Positions 55,335 to 64,000 of a DNA stretch of 64,000 bases are shown here, piece by piece (the first letter of the stretch is position 1; every line of letters starts with the position of its first letter). A program made the position numbers and the translations under genes. Below the pieces are notes generated by a model. That model had not been told where the DNA came from, did not search any database, and was given only the letters and a program-made list of their open reading frames with translations. This stretch comes from Acidobacteriota bacterium (lineage in GTDB: Bacteria; Acidobacteriota; Terriglobia; UBA7540). The stretch spans positions 124,001-188,000 of the forward strand of contig SCRD01000016.1 in assembly GCA_004298155.1 (NCBI GenBank). The letters are read 5' to 3'.

Positions 55335-56771
55335 TCAAGGTCTACGCCCAGCGCGCTGAATACTGTTTTCTCCGCCTTCCATCGATAACACGAACTGGCG
55401 AATCTGTTCACGCTCGCGATCATCTTCAGCCAAATGGCGATTGTACAACTTCTGATGGGCTGCAAACTCCTTTTCCGCCAGATCTTTCTTGCCCAGACGG
55501 ACGTACGCCTGGCCCAGGCTGTAGTATGCATTAGTAAGGCCTGGGTCAAGCTGGAGAGCCTGTTGGAATTCGGGAACTGCCTCGGCATACCGGTGCCCCT
55601 GATAATAGAAGTTGCCGAGTTCAAGATGCGCATCTGCAAAAGAAGGGTCAAGTCGCACAGCTTTCTTAAGCAACTCTTCGACCTGGCCATGGCCGGCGCC
55701 CGAGCGCTTCATTTCGTTGCCTTTCCACAGACTCACCGCGCAGTAATAGACTGCCTGTGGATCGTTTGGGCGGAGGCTTTCAAGCCGCCGAAACCTGGCA
55801 ATCACCTCGGGGGTTTCGCCCGGAGCTCGTCTGTAGGCTTTGCTGAGAAAATAATAGGGGTGAGGATCCGCCGGAGCAAGATCAGTGGCGCGCATCAGGG
55901 CCTTCACGGCAGATTTGAATTCACCGCTCCAGTAATAGGACATTCCCAGCCCGACTGCGAGAGCCGAGGAATTCGGATAACGGCGCGCTCCCTGCGAGAA
56001 AACCTCGACGGCAGCATTCCAGGTATGGTGGAGCAGAAACTCAGCTCCCCAATCGAAGAAATTCGATTCGCTTGGGTCCATTTGAGTGGCGCGCTCATAT
56101 TCCTTGGCCGAGGCCACGTAGTTGCCGCTCTTCTCCTGAACGTCCCCCAGCAGGTTGTGTAAATCGGCTGTTTCTTGTCTCCGGATCAGGTCCTGGAGCT
56201 GGCGCCGCGCCGCATCGAATTGTCCTGTCTTTTCCCAGGCGAGCGCCAGATCGTATCCGTTTCCATAAGCATCGGGCCGCGCTCGCTGTGCCTTTTCCAG
56301 GTAAGGGACTGCGGCGGCGATTTTGCCCGCATGGGCATAGAACTCTCCAAACTCGTGATTGGCCTCGTAATCCGCCGGCGAGACCTCAATCGCCTTCTTA
56401 AACTGCGCCTCGGCTTGGTCCCTTTCTCCCAGCCGCGAAAGGTTCACTGCCAGGTTGGCCCGGGCGGCGGAGGAATTCGGCTTCAAGAAGACAGCCTTTT
56501 CAAAGTGCCCACGGGCCTCCGCGTCTTTAGATTCGGCAGCATAAGCAAGGCCGAGCAGTTCGTGAACTTCAAAGTTTGAAGGAAGCTGATCTACCAGGCT
56601 TTCCAACTCGTTCACTGCCTGCGGATATTGACCGGAGTTATAGTATTTGACAGCCGCCTGGAACTTGCCATCCAGGGTTTCATGGGTACTCGCAACCAGA
56701 TGGGCCGCCAACCGAGGCATGCAGCACGCCAAAACCAAAAAGGTGGCCGGAAGCCAGCGAGCTTTTGCCAT
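55335..56771 (-). CDS. Exported TPR-repeat protein
   Basis: The 478 residues have a hydrophobic leader (LPATFLVLACCMPRLAAHLV) and about 10 TPR units (YPQAVNELESLVDQLPSNFE, DAEARGHFEKAVFLKPNSSA, RYAEAVPEFQQALQLDPGLT). The Cys pair in the leader could also be a lipobox (VLACC). It lies 159 bases after the Oar-like receptor gene on the same strand and probably belongs to its operon. Confidence 0.86.
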   Translation of the reverse strand: MAKARWLPATFLVLACCMPRLAAHLVASTHETLDGKFQAAVKYYNSGQYPQAVNELESLVDQLPSNFEVHELLGLAYAAESKDAEARGHFEKAVFLKPNSSAARANLAVNLSRLGERDQAEAQFKKAIEVSPADYEANHEFGEFYAHAGKIAAAVPYLEKAQRARPDAYGNGYDLALAWEKTGQFDAARRQLQDLIRRQETADLHNLLGDVQEKSGNYVASAKEYERATQMDPSESNFFDWGAEFLLHHTWNAAVEVFSQGARRYPNSSALAVGLGMSYYWSGEFKSAVKALMRATDLAPADPHPYYFLSKAYRRAPGETPEVIARFRRLESLRPNDPQAVYYCAVSLWKGNEMKRSGAGHGQVEELLKKAVRLDPSFADAHLELGNFYYQGHRYAEAVPEFQQALQLDPGLTNAYYSLGQAYVRLGKKDLAEKEFAAHQKLYNRHLAEDDREREQIRQFVLSMEGGENSIQRAGRRP

Positions 56772-56930
56772 GGGTAGTTATTTTAGCACCGGGTGGGGCA
56801 GGCGGTAACTGGGGGGTGCTGCTTCCTGCTGGCGCGATGGCTACCTGCTGTCCCGGGCCCTTCCGTGCCGCGTCGGCCGGGCAGATTCAATGGCAGGGGC
56901 ACACAGATGTGCGCCCCTGCCAGACATGGA

Positions 56931-59900
56931 TTAGAAAGAGAACTTGAGAGCAAACTGGATCTGACGCGGATCGTTGAAGGGGAAACGCGTCGATCCAATC
57001 CTGCCGAAGTTCTTGTTGGTGAAGTCTGTTGATCCAGGTATTGAGACTACTCCATTGCCGCCAAATCCTGGAGCATTAAACGTTGGATGGTTCAGGATGT
57101 TGAAGAATTCACTCCGGAACTGGAGGTTGTATCGTTCGGAGATTCGGAAATTCTTGAAAAGAGAGAAGTCAAACGTAAGAAGACCGGGGCCGGAAACCTG
57201 TCCTCTTCCTCCTCCCAATAGGGCCAGGCCCGTTAAGCCGGGAATGCATCCAGCGGGGGTTGAAGTTCCAGGCTTGCAGGGTTGAGTAAAAGCCGCTGCA
57301 TTGTAGAAATTATCGGGAGCGCCCGGGCCGTGCCGGTCCTGCCCAGGAACGATCATAGCGACGCAACTGGTGCCGGATGTTGTCCCGATGGGACAACCGA
57401 TGTTTTGCGCCTGGCCGGTTTCCGCCGTGTTAATCCACTGCATGCTCCAGCCGCTGATGATCTGGTTCATGGCTCCTGTGCTGTTCGCGAGGAAGTGTTT
57501 GCCTTGCCCAAATGGGAGCTCATAGCCCCCACTAAAGTGGAAAACATGCCTGATGTCAAAGTTGCAGTCTGTGTAATCGCCCTGTATCCCAAAACCAGGG
57601 ACGGCAGGTGCGCGATAGCCAACGGCGCCTCCGTTAAGCAAATCCGACGCGTCGCTGCGGCATCTTGCGTAAGTGTAGGCCGCCAGGAATGTCAAGCCGC
57701 TGGAGAACCGCTGTTGGAGGCTTGTCTGAAGGGCATTGTAACTACTGTTGCCCTGGGTCGTGTGATAGCTTTGGCCCTGTCCGAAATCCGGAAATGGAAT
57801 GTAAAGTCCGACTCCTGGCGAGGATACCGCATGGGTATTAATTCCTGGCGGCAGGATCTCTGAAGGCCGATTGGACCCAACTCCTACCTGCAGGTGCCTC
57901 ACCTGATTGCCCACATAGCCTGCTGTCAGGGTCATGTTGGAAGTAAATGCATATTGGAGCACCAGGTTGTATCCCATTGTATAGGGTGTCTGGAAGTTGG
58001 TTTGCAGGCCCTGGAGTCCGAGTCCCTCAGCTTGCACTCGCGCAGGATCGATGGGTGTGCAGTCGAACCCTGATTCGAACATGAAGGCGTTCTGGCAAGG
58101 CGACCCGGCAAGGGTAGGAAAGGTTGTTGATGAAATCGGGTTTCCGCCGTTGGGTGCTCCGAAACCGAAACTGAACTGGAAGGGATAGTTCTCGCCGATA
58201 TTCGGTCCATAACCCTGGTTCTCAAACGAGTTATAGAATATGCCGAAACCACCCCGTGCCACCAGTTTTTGAGTTGCCTGGTATGCAAAGCCGACCCGAG
58301 GAGCGAAGTTGGTTTTTTGGACGTCAATTAACCCTGGATTGTTGCTCGAGACGATCTTGATACCGTCCTGGGCCGTCAAGGCCAGGAAGCTCGGGGAGAG
58401 GCCGTTGTTCCGGTTGGCAGGAATCAGGAATTCAGCCGCACCTGGAGCCGCCGGGACAAAATTCGCCTGGGCGCCAAAGTGCTCAAAGATCGGGCCAAAG
58501 TAATCCCACCGCAGCCCGAGGTTAAAGGTCAGCTTGGGGTCGAACTTCCAGTCATCCTCGATGTAAGCGCCCCAATACTTCTTCCCGTCGTCGGTGAAGC
58601 CGATGTTGGAAGCCGTGTAGTTGTTGGTGCCGCCTACATTGGGAATCGCTCCGGTAACGCCAGGGCAGCCACTGGGTGTTCCTCCCGGAGTCGGCCCCGG
58701 GCAGGGCAGAAGCAGAAACTGGGCCATGCCAGTGTTGCCGCCTGTCCCTTCCGGTACGCCCGTGTAGGTTCCGTTGTAATCGAACGTGCCGTGCGACCTG
58801 TTCGGCTGAAGCGTCGAGAATTTGATGTGCTGATATTCAACGCCGGTCTTGAAGGTATGGTTACCATAAATCTTGGTCAAATTGTCCGTCACCTGGGTTG
58901 TCTGGCTGATCTCATCCGAAGGCAGGAACCCATTGCTGCCAAGCGTACTCAGGCCGCTGAAGGTGAACTGCGGCAGGCCGCCGTTCTCGGCCACTTGAGG
59001 GATTGAACTGGAGATTCCGTACTGCGCTGGAATACCCATGGTGTTGGCGACAGGCCCGAAGCGCGTGGCATGGAGGCGGCTTTCTCCCACACGTGCTTCA
59101 TTGATCAGGGTCGGAGAGAAGATATGGGTGTAGCTGTAAGCTGCCAGGATTGAAAGTGCGTTCTGGTCGCCCTGCTGGAACGCTCCACCGTCGGCAATGC
59201 CCGCAAACGGGCTCGGAATGAACTGCGGGTCCTTTACGTAGCTGAAGGTCGCAAACATCTGGTCCTTTTCGCTCATATCGTAGTCAACCCGAGTGTCAAA
59301 GGCGTTGCGATTTTCCTTGAGTACCGGGTTGGATGCATAGTTCTGAAATAGCGATGATGCACTGGGATTCGGATAAAGGTTCAAGAGTTTGATGGCGTTC
59401 TGGTCAAGCCGGCCTGCAGGTAACTGGTTCAACATGCAGGACGTGCTAGTGGCGCACGCGCCGGTGAAATCTGTAATGCCAGCAATGCTGCCCCCCGTAT
59501 AAAACGGGTCACGCACATAGCCGCTGGATGTCGCTGCCAAACCTGTCACCGGGTCAACCGTCCCCTTGGTTACGGGGCGTGTCGAGGCGGGATCGAAAAC
59601 TGTTCCAAAGGGAAAAGACCGGCCCAGTGCGTCACTCTCCACTTTGCTGCCCGCCTGCTGGGTGATGAGTTCTGATAAGTTTGTATACCCGCTGCCTCGC
59701 ATCAGGCTGGTCGGAACGGATGATGTAAACACGCTCCCCTGGCGCCTGCGCAGGGCCTCATAGTCACCGAAGACAAACAGTTTGTTTTTCCTGATCGGCC
59801 CGCCGGCGGTGAACCCGAACTGGTTCTGGCGGAATTTGCCCTTCTTGAGGTTTCCGGAGTCCTCAAAGAAATCTGCCGCGTCAAATTTGTCATTACGGAG

Positions 59901-60701
59901 AAATTCCCAGGCGTTGCCATGGAACTGGTTCGAACCTGACTTGATGGTTGCGTTCAGGATGGCGCCGCCCGCCCGGCCGTACTCCGCACTGTAATTGGAG
60001 GTCTGAACCTTGAATTCTGCAATCGCGTCCACCGGGGGAAGCGCGTTGAAATTTGTGCCGTTCAGGAAATCTACATTGTCTGAGTTGTTGTCAATCCCGT
60101 CGAGAAGATAGTTGTTTTGTGCCGGCCGCATTCCGTTGGCCGAAAACGCCCCGTTAGCGGCGTTGCCGCGTGTATCAGCCTGCGGAGTATTCACACCAGC
60201 CACCAGTTGGGCCAAAAACGTGAAATTGCGTCCGTTAAGGGGCAGGTTATTGACGCTTCTTCCTGTGACCACATCCCCCAGGGACGCGTTCTGCGTCTGT
60301 AGTGCGGGAGGCTCCGTCGTCACTGTAATGGTTTGCGTAACCGCGCCGGGACGAAGCGTCAGGTTCACAACGAGATGCTGATCGATGTTAAGCGTGAGGT
60401 GCGACTGGATCGCCCTGGCAAACCCTGGAGCCTCCACGCTGACACTGTAGGCGCCGATCTTGACAGGCGTGAAGGTGTAATTGCCCTCGCCAGTCGTGGT
60501 GGTTGATATTGTGAAACCAGTCCCCTCGTTGATCAGGCTGACTTTGGCATTCGGAACCACTGCCCCAGACTCGTCTTTCACGGTTCCCAGAATGCTGCCG
60601 GTGTCAACCTGCGCGCGAAGGCCTGGTACGAAAACTGCTAGCGCGAGAACGCTGGCTAACACTAGATGCCATGTGCGAATGAGCGAATATCCCTTGCGCA
60701 T
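56931..60701 (-). CDS. Oar-like TonB-dependent receptor with carboxypeptidase-regulatory domain
   Basis: ATG 60701 has AAGGAG seven bases upstream; the longer frame is rejected. The 1256 residues begin with a signal peptide (HLVLASVLALAVFVPGLRAQ), then a carboxypeptidase-regulatory domain (GSILGTVKDESGAVVPNAKV), a plug with ALQTQNASLGDVVTGRSVNN, NYLLDGIDNNSDNVDFLNG and EFKVQTSNYSAEYGRAGGAI, and a barrel of about 950 residues ending IQFALKFSF. The myxobacterial homolog Oar is needed for secretion of the protease PopC, so export as well as import is possible. It heads a minus-strand run of TPR, phosphatase-fold and tail-mimic genes. Confidence 0.94.
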   Translation of the reverse strand: MRKGYSLIRTWHLVLASVLALAVFVPGLRAQVDTGSILGTVKDESGAVVPNAKVSLINEGTGFTISTTTTGEGNYTFTPVKIGAYSVSVEAPGFARAIQSHLTLNIDQHLVVNLTLRPGAVTQTITVTTEPPALQTQNASLGDVVTGRSVNNLPLNGRNFTFLAQLVAGVNTPQADTRGNAANGAFSANGMRPAQNNYLLDGIDNNSDNVDFLNGTNFNALPPVDAIAEFKVQTSNYSAEYGRAGGAILNATIKSGSNQFHGNAWEFLRNDKFDAADFFEDSGNLKKGKFRQNQFGFTAGGPIRKNKLFVFGDYEALRRRQGSVFTSSVPTSLMRGSGYTNLSELITQQAGSKVESDALGRSFPFGTVFDPASTRPVTKGTVDPVTGLAATSSGYVRDPFYTGGSIAGITDFTGACATSTSCMLNQLPAGRLDQNAIKLLNLYPNPSASSLFQNYASNPVLKENRNAFDTRVDYDMSEKDQMFATFSYVKDPQFIPSPFAGIADGGAFQQGDQNALSILAAYSYTHIFSPTLINEARVGESRLHATRFGPVANTMGIPAQYGISSSIPQVAENGGLPQFTFSGLSTLGSNGFLPSDEISQTTQVTDNLTKIYGNHTFKTGVEYQHIKFSTLQPNRSHGTFDYNGTYTGVPEGTGGNTGMAQFLLLPCPGPTPGGTPSGCPGVTGAIPNVGGTNNYTASNIGFTDDGKKYWGAYIEDDWKFDPKLTFNLGLRWDYFGPIFEHFGAQANFVPAAPGAAEFLIPANRNNGLSPSFLALTAQDGIKIVSSNNPGLIDVQKTNFAPRVGFAYQATQKLVARGGFGIFYNSFENQGYGPNIGENYPFQFSFGFGAPNGGNPISSTTFPTLAGSPCQNAFMFESGFDCTPIDPARVQAEGLGLQGLQTNFQTPYTMGYNLVLQYAFTSNMTLTAGYVGNQVRHLQVGVGSNRPSEILPPGINTHAVSSPGVGLYIPFPDFGQGQSYHTTQGNSSYNALQTSLQQRFSSGLTFLAAYTYARCRSDASDLLNGGAVGYRAPAVPGFGIQGDYTDCNFDIRHVFHFSGGYELPFGQGKHFLANSTGAMNQIISGWSMQWINTAETGQAQNIGCPIGTTSGTSCVAMIVPGQDRHGPGAPDNFYNAAAFTQPCKPGTSTPAGCIPGLTGLALLGGGRGQVSGPGLLTFDFSLFKNFRISERYNLQFRSEFFNILNHPTFNAPGFGGNGVVSIPGSTDFTNKNFGRIGSTRFPFNDPRQIQFALKFSF

Positions 60702-60946
60702 GAGGCAACTCCTTTTCGAAAGGCAACACTTCTCACAGTCCTGCCTTCCTTCTTTTTGATTGATGATTTCCCCTGCCCCGACGCACTCCTTGCCGGTATT
60801 TGGCGTGACAACAATAGTGGTTGCCAAATCCCGCAAAGATAAACGGAATGAAATGCCCTTTCAGGAGCGTCTCGCCGCGCCCAACTTGCCCCGTGAGTTG
60901 ACTATTGTGCCCCCGACGAAAACGCTTGCATGCTGACTCCCCAAGC

Positions 60947-60975
60947 TTCTATCATCAGCCTCAATATATTGTCAA
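60947..60975 (-). promoter_or_regulatory. Candidate promoter of the second Oar-like receptor
   Basis: On the minus strand TTGACA (60970-60975) is followed after 16 bases by GATAGA (60948-60953), or after 17 by ATAGAA. It lies about 250 bases before the receptor start. The -35 box is perfect and the -10 box weak. Confidence 0.4.
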
Positions 60976-61621
60976 GCGAAAACTAATATTATTCAGTTAA
61001 GGACCGTGCTGAAAATACACTACGTTGACCACTTCTTGCAGATTAGATCCTGGACTGGGTCCTCAAAAGTGCACAGCGCCTGCTCGATGGAAATTGCCTG
61101 GCCCCGCTATGGGAGCGCTGGAAATATCGCATGAGACCGGGTGGCATTCTACGCAAACGCTGGTCCGGCTAAGGGGCCTCGTCATCCGCCTGCTGCTGTA
61201 AGCTGAGGCGTGCCCCCACGGCCAAATTTCGTGGCCTGGAAAATGACAGCGCTTGCCGTGCGTGGCGGATTGCGTCTACTACTACTACACCTGGGCGAGG
61301 AGGTTTCGCTAAGAGCTACCCTGCCTTGCACGGCTCGGTCCCAGCTCCGGCCGGAGCAAACGTAATGATGAACACGGCTGGATATCCCCTCGGATGCGTT
61401 TGGTCCGTGTCTTGCCAGTAAACAAGAGGCTCATTTTCGTGCCGGACCTTAGAAATTATTCCCGAGCCACAAAACTCCTGTTGTATCCAGACTCGGGTCC
61501 CTCAGGTCGAGCGGATGCCAGAGAGAGGCTGCTCCACACCTGCTCCTCGGGGCCAACTTCGTGTTTTTGAATTGTATTGCCACAATTTCGGTGTTACGTT
61601 GATGGCCAGCGGTGGGTATCA
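60976..61621. other. Intergenic region between receptor and DUF362 genes
   Basis: About 650 bases between divergent genes. I found no convincing frame, hairpin terminator or repeat. Short frames on both strands lack protein-like composition. Confidence 0.55.
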
Positions 61622-62743
61622 ATGCGATTTAACCGGCGCGATTGTTTAAAGGCGATGGGGTCTGGACTGGCGGCCGCCAGCATGAAATCGGTGCCCATGG
61701 CTGCGCATTCGGTGTCGAAAACCGATTCCAGCAAGCTCCGAATGCCGGGGTTTTATCCGGGCCGAGTGGTTTCCGTGGAGAACCCTGCAGTTCTGATGTC
61801 AAGTCAGTACCAGGCAGGAGCGGTACAACACATCATGCGGCGCGGCATGGTGGAATTGACGGGCACAGACTCCTGGACCGATGCCTGGCGGCTTTTCTTT
61901 GAGCCTGGGGATGTTGTCGGAATCAAGCTCAACCCGGTGGGCCAGCCGCTGGTGAAGTCGGACGCGACTGTGGTCCGAGAGATCATCGCAGGCCTCAATG
62001 CTGCAGGTGTGCAGAATAAGGACATTGTTGTTTACGACCGTTACCGGGATCAGTTCTTCGAAGCAGGATACGACAAGTGGCTGCCCGAGGGCGTTCGCAC
62101 ATCCTACGCGGCCGACCACTTCGAGCCCATCCAGCTTGGGATGGACGGCTATGACCCGGACCATTACCTGGACATGGCATTGACTCTGCCGGGCTACGAC
62201 ATCGACGACGTCAGAGCGCGGCGATCTTTCGCGGCGCGCTTCATCACGCGCCAGGTGAATAAACTGGTCAATGTTCCCGTACTCAAGGACCACCAGTCGG
62301 CAGGAGTCACACTTGCTCTTAAGAACCTCTCCCATGGCCTGGTAAACAACGTCAGCCGCAGCCATTCCTCCTCCACCCTGAATGCCTGCAACACCTTTAT
62401 TCCGGCGGTTGTATCATTGCCTGTTATCCGGAACAAGGCCGTCCTTCACATTCTGGATGGCGTCAAAGGCTTATATGACGGCGGACCTGGTGCACGGCCG
62501 CAGTTCGTATGGGAGCATCGCACGATCTATTTCGCCACAGACCCCGTGGCGCTCGACCATATAGGCTGGGAGGTGATCGACGCCAAGAGGGCCTCGGTGG
62601 GGATGAAAAAGATCTTTGAATCAACGCCCGACAAATTCAGTACCTTCGGACATCGGCAGCCCGAACACGTCGAGATCGCAGGCGCTCTCGGGTTGGGTGT
62701 TTGGGACCGCGCGAAAATCGATTTACGGCAGTTGAAGGTGTAA
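61622..62743 (+). CDS. Tat-exported DUF362 protein
   Basis: ATG 61622 (MRFNRRDCLKAMG) puts the twin-arginine motif NRRDCLK at the N-terminus; the frame from 61577 would add 15 residues. The 373 residues show the DUF362 pattern VGIKLNPVGQPLVKSDATVV, KLVNVPVLKDHQSAGVTLAL followed by KNLSHGL, and TDPVALDHIGWEVID. No Fe-S cluster Cys motif is present, although some relatives carry ferredoxin domains. Substrate and reaction are unknown. It is convergent with the radical SAM gene at the window end. Confidence 0.87.
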   Translation: MRFNRRDCLKAMGSGLAAASMKSVPMAAHSVSKTDSSKLRMPGFYPGRVVSVENPAVLMSSQYQAGAVQHIMRRGMVELTGTDSWTDAWRLFFEPGDVVGIKLNPVGQPLVKSDATVVREIIAGLNAAGVQNKDIVVYDRYRDQFFEAGYDKWLPEGVRTSYAADHFEPIQLGMDGYDPDHYLDMALTLPGYDIDDVRARRSFAARFITRQVNKLVNVPVLKDHQSAGVTLALKNLSHGLVNNVSRSHSSSTLNACNTFIPAVVSLPVIRNKAVLHILDGVKGLYDGGPGARPQFVWEHRTIYFATDPVALDHIGWEVIDAKRASVGMKKIFESTPDKFSTFGHRQPEHVEIAGALGLGVWDRAKIDLRQLKV

Positions 62744-62902
62744 ACGATCGGGTGGATTTGTGAAGCTGCTTCGGATTGGGGCGCGCCGGCACTTTGTTGG
62801 CGCTTACGAGACCCATGCGTCAGCAAAGGATCATTAATCCCATCCTTCAGCGCTGCCCACTTCTGGTTAAAAAAGTTTTCCCGATATACATTACGGGGTG
62901 CG

Positions 62903-64000
62903 TCAGGCGCCTCCGGCGGTCGATCCGCAACACTTTTTAAATTTCTTGCCGCTGCCGCAAGGGCAGGGACCGTTTCTTCCAGGCAGTTCCTTGCCAGACG
63001 TTTCCTTCTCGCGCATCCGGAGCCACTCCATCACGTTGGCGGGCGCTCTGCGCTGCTGGAGTTCCTCGGCCATGAACCTCATGTACGGATCGACGTGGTT
63101 GAAAAACTTTTTGTATCCAGCACAAAGGTAATTGAGGCCTTCCTCTCCGTCCGGTGTCCGGATAAAACGGTGTTTGGGGCACTCGCCATTGCAGGCAAAG
63201 TGCACCTCACATTCCCGGCAATACCGCGGCAGTGTGTCGTGCTTGTCCTGCCCGAATTTTCGCTGTTGGGCGGAATTGGCGAGCGCGCTGAGAGGAGTCT
63301 CCATGATATTGCCCAGCCTGTTTTCCGGGTAAACAAAGTGGTCGCAGGAATAGAGATCGCCGTTATGCTCAATGGCCATAGCTGATCCGCAGGTCTCGCG
63401 AAAAACGCAGAGGCTGGCCGGGTAGCCCATCCAGCTTTCAAGCGCCACGTCGAACATCTGGACAAAGCAGCGTCCCACATCGTTACGGACCCATTCGTCA
63501 AAAATGGCGCACAGAAATTTCCCATACTGGACCGGCTCCACAGACCACTCAGAAACTCGGGCGGACTCCGCCGATTCGGGGCTGATCAGCACCAGGCCAT
63601 CCGGATTCGGCGACTTGGCGATCCTTTCCACTATGGGAATAAACTGCATGAAGCCGCTGCCGTTTTCCCTCAGAAAGCGATAGACTTCCAGCGGATGATG
63701 CGAATTGTGGCGCTGGATTACCGTCAGCGTGTTGAACTCCACGCCGTGCTTTTTCAGGAATCCCAGGCCGCGCATCACGCGTTTAAAGGTCGGCTGGCCT
63801 CCCTTATCCACGCGATAGTGATCGTGAAGTTTTTGCGGCCCGTCGATTGAAAGACCCACCAGGAATTGATTTTTCGATAGGAACTCGCCCCACTGATCAT
63901 CCAGCAGAACACCGTTGGTCTGGAAAGCGTTTTCGATCCTCTTTCCTTCAGCGTACTTCTTCTGCAGCTCGACGGCTTTCTCAAAATACTCAACGCCCAG
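62903..64000 (-). CDS. Anaerobic sulfatase maturase-like radical SAM/SPASM protein with SEC-C tail (5' end outside window)
   Basis: The frame is open to the right edge, with 365 residues visible and the radical SAM CxxxCxxC outside the window. It contains FQTNGVLLDD, VGLSIDGPQKLHDHYRVDKG and GLGFLKKHGVEFNTLTVIQR, typical of anSME. SPASM cluster Cys follow in CVFRETCGSAMAIEHNGDLYS, CDHFVYPENRLGNI, YCRECEVHFACNGECPKHRF and CAGYKKFF. The C-terminus has a SEC-C zinc motif (NGPCPCGSGKKFKKCCG). anSMEs convert a Cys or Ser of sulfatases to formylglycine. The sulfatase-like gene in this window lacks that Cys or Ser, so the substrate is elsewhere or different. Confidence 0.93.
   Translation of the reverse strand: MGVEYFEKAVELQKKYAEGKRIENAFQTNGVLLDDQWGEFLSKNQFLVGLSIDGPQKLHDHYRVDKGGQPTFKRVMRGLGFLKKHGVEFNTLTVIQRHNSHHPLEVYRFLRENGSGFMQFIPIVERIAKSPNPDGLVLISPESAESARVSEWSVEPVQYGKFLCAIFDEWVRNDVGRCFVQMFDVALESWMGYPASLCVFRETCGSAMAIEHNGDLYSCDHFVYPENRLGNIMETPLSALANSAQQRKFGQDKHDTLPRYCRECEVHFACNGECPKHRFIRTPDGEEGLNYLCAGYKKFFNHVDPYMRFMAEELQQRRAPANVMEWLRMREKETSGKELPGRNGPCPCGSGKKFKKCCGSTAGGA

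Noticed and set aside
60837-61576. Short frames between the receptor and the DUF362 gene
   Set aside because: None has a ribosome site, domain or repeat; composition is that of non-coding DNA.

Overview
The window looks like a chromosomal segment of a Gram-negative member of the phylum Acidobacteriota. The evidence is a tmRNA whose tag ORF reads ANTQFAYAA, two giant Oar-like TonB-dependent receptors (carboxypeptidase-regulatory domain, then plug, then barrel), CRTAC1-type FG-GAP/UnbV proteins, many TPR proteins, a sulfatase-like protein fused to TPRs, and a moderately high G+C content. This is a judgement from protein families; no database search was run. No phage, integrase, CRISPR array, rRNA or tRNA was seen.

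Left part (1-16409). An open-ended coiled-coil gene is followed by ssrA (791-1158). A minus-strand efflux operon follows: FtsX-type permease, ATPase, HlyD fusion protein, TolC-like lipoprotein. A TetR gene lies upstream, and matching inverted repeats stand before the permease and before tetR. Next is a complete high-affinity K+ uptake cluster, kdpFABC. It has a KdpE-like regulator and a kinase that corresponds to the C-terminal half of KdpD, interrupted by one frameshift at a T7 run. Two tandem proteins corresponding to the N-terminal half of KdpD lie at the other end, with a USP-like protein and an unannotated 27-residue membrane peptide. KdpD is thus split and its input half duplicated.

Middle part (16662-37247). 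A ROK regulator is followed by plus-strand degradative and surface genes: a lipoprotein phosphodiesterase, an APH(6)-type kinase, a Tat-exported glycosidase-like protein with a discoidin domain, and a sulfatase-like TPR protein. An Oar-like receptor follows and ends at a strong terminator. A nest of short repeats surrounds a GIY-YIG nuclease gene whose last codons are made of the repeat. Two TPR proteins and a CRTAC1 protein follow as a run.

Right part (37281-64000). An Mla-type lipid transport operon (MlaE, MlaF, MlaD, PqiC-like lipoprotein) is preceded by a STAS protein and an RsbW-like kinase. Then come a quinol-type nitric oxide reductase overlapping a Cys-rich membrane protein, a radical SAM/SPASM protein, a DUF2914 membrane protein, and a divergent CRTAC1-redoxin-TPR fusion with a second TPR protein. 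A second Oar-like receptor heads a minus-strand run: TPR protein, small ORF, Tat-exported phosphatase-fold protein, and an unrecognised protein without a signal peptide. The C-terminal tail of that last protein closely copies the plug-domain motif of the receptor at the head of the run, which is the most unusual observation here. The window ends with a DUF362 protein and a truncated anaerobic sulfatase maturase-like radical SAM gene.
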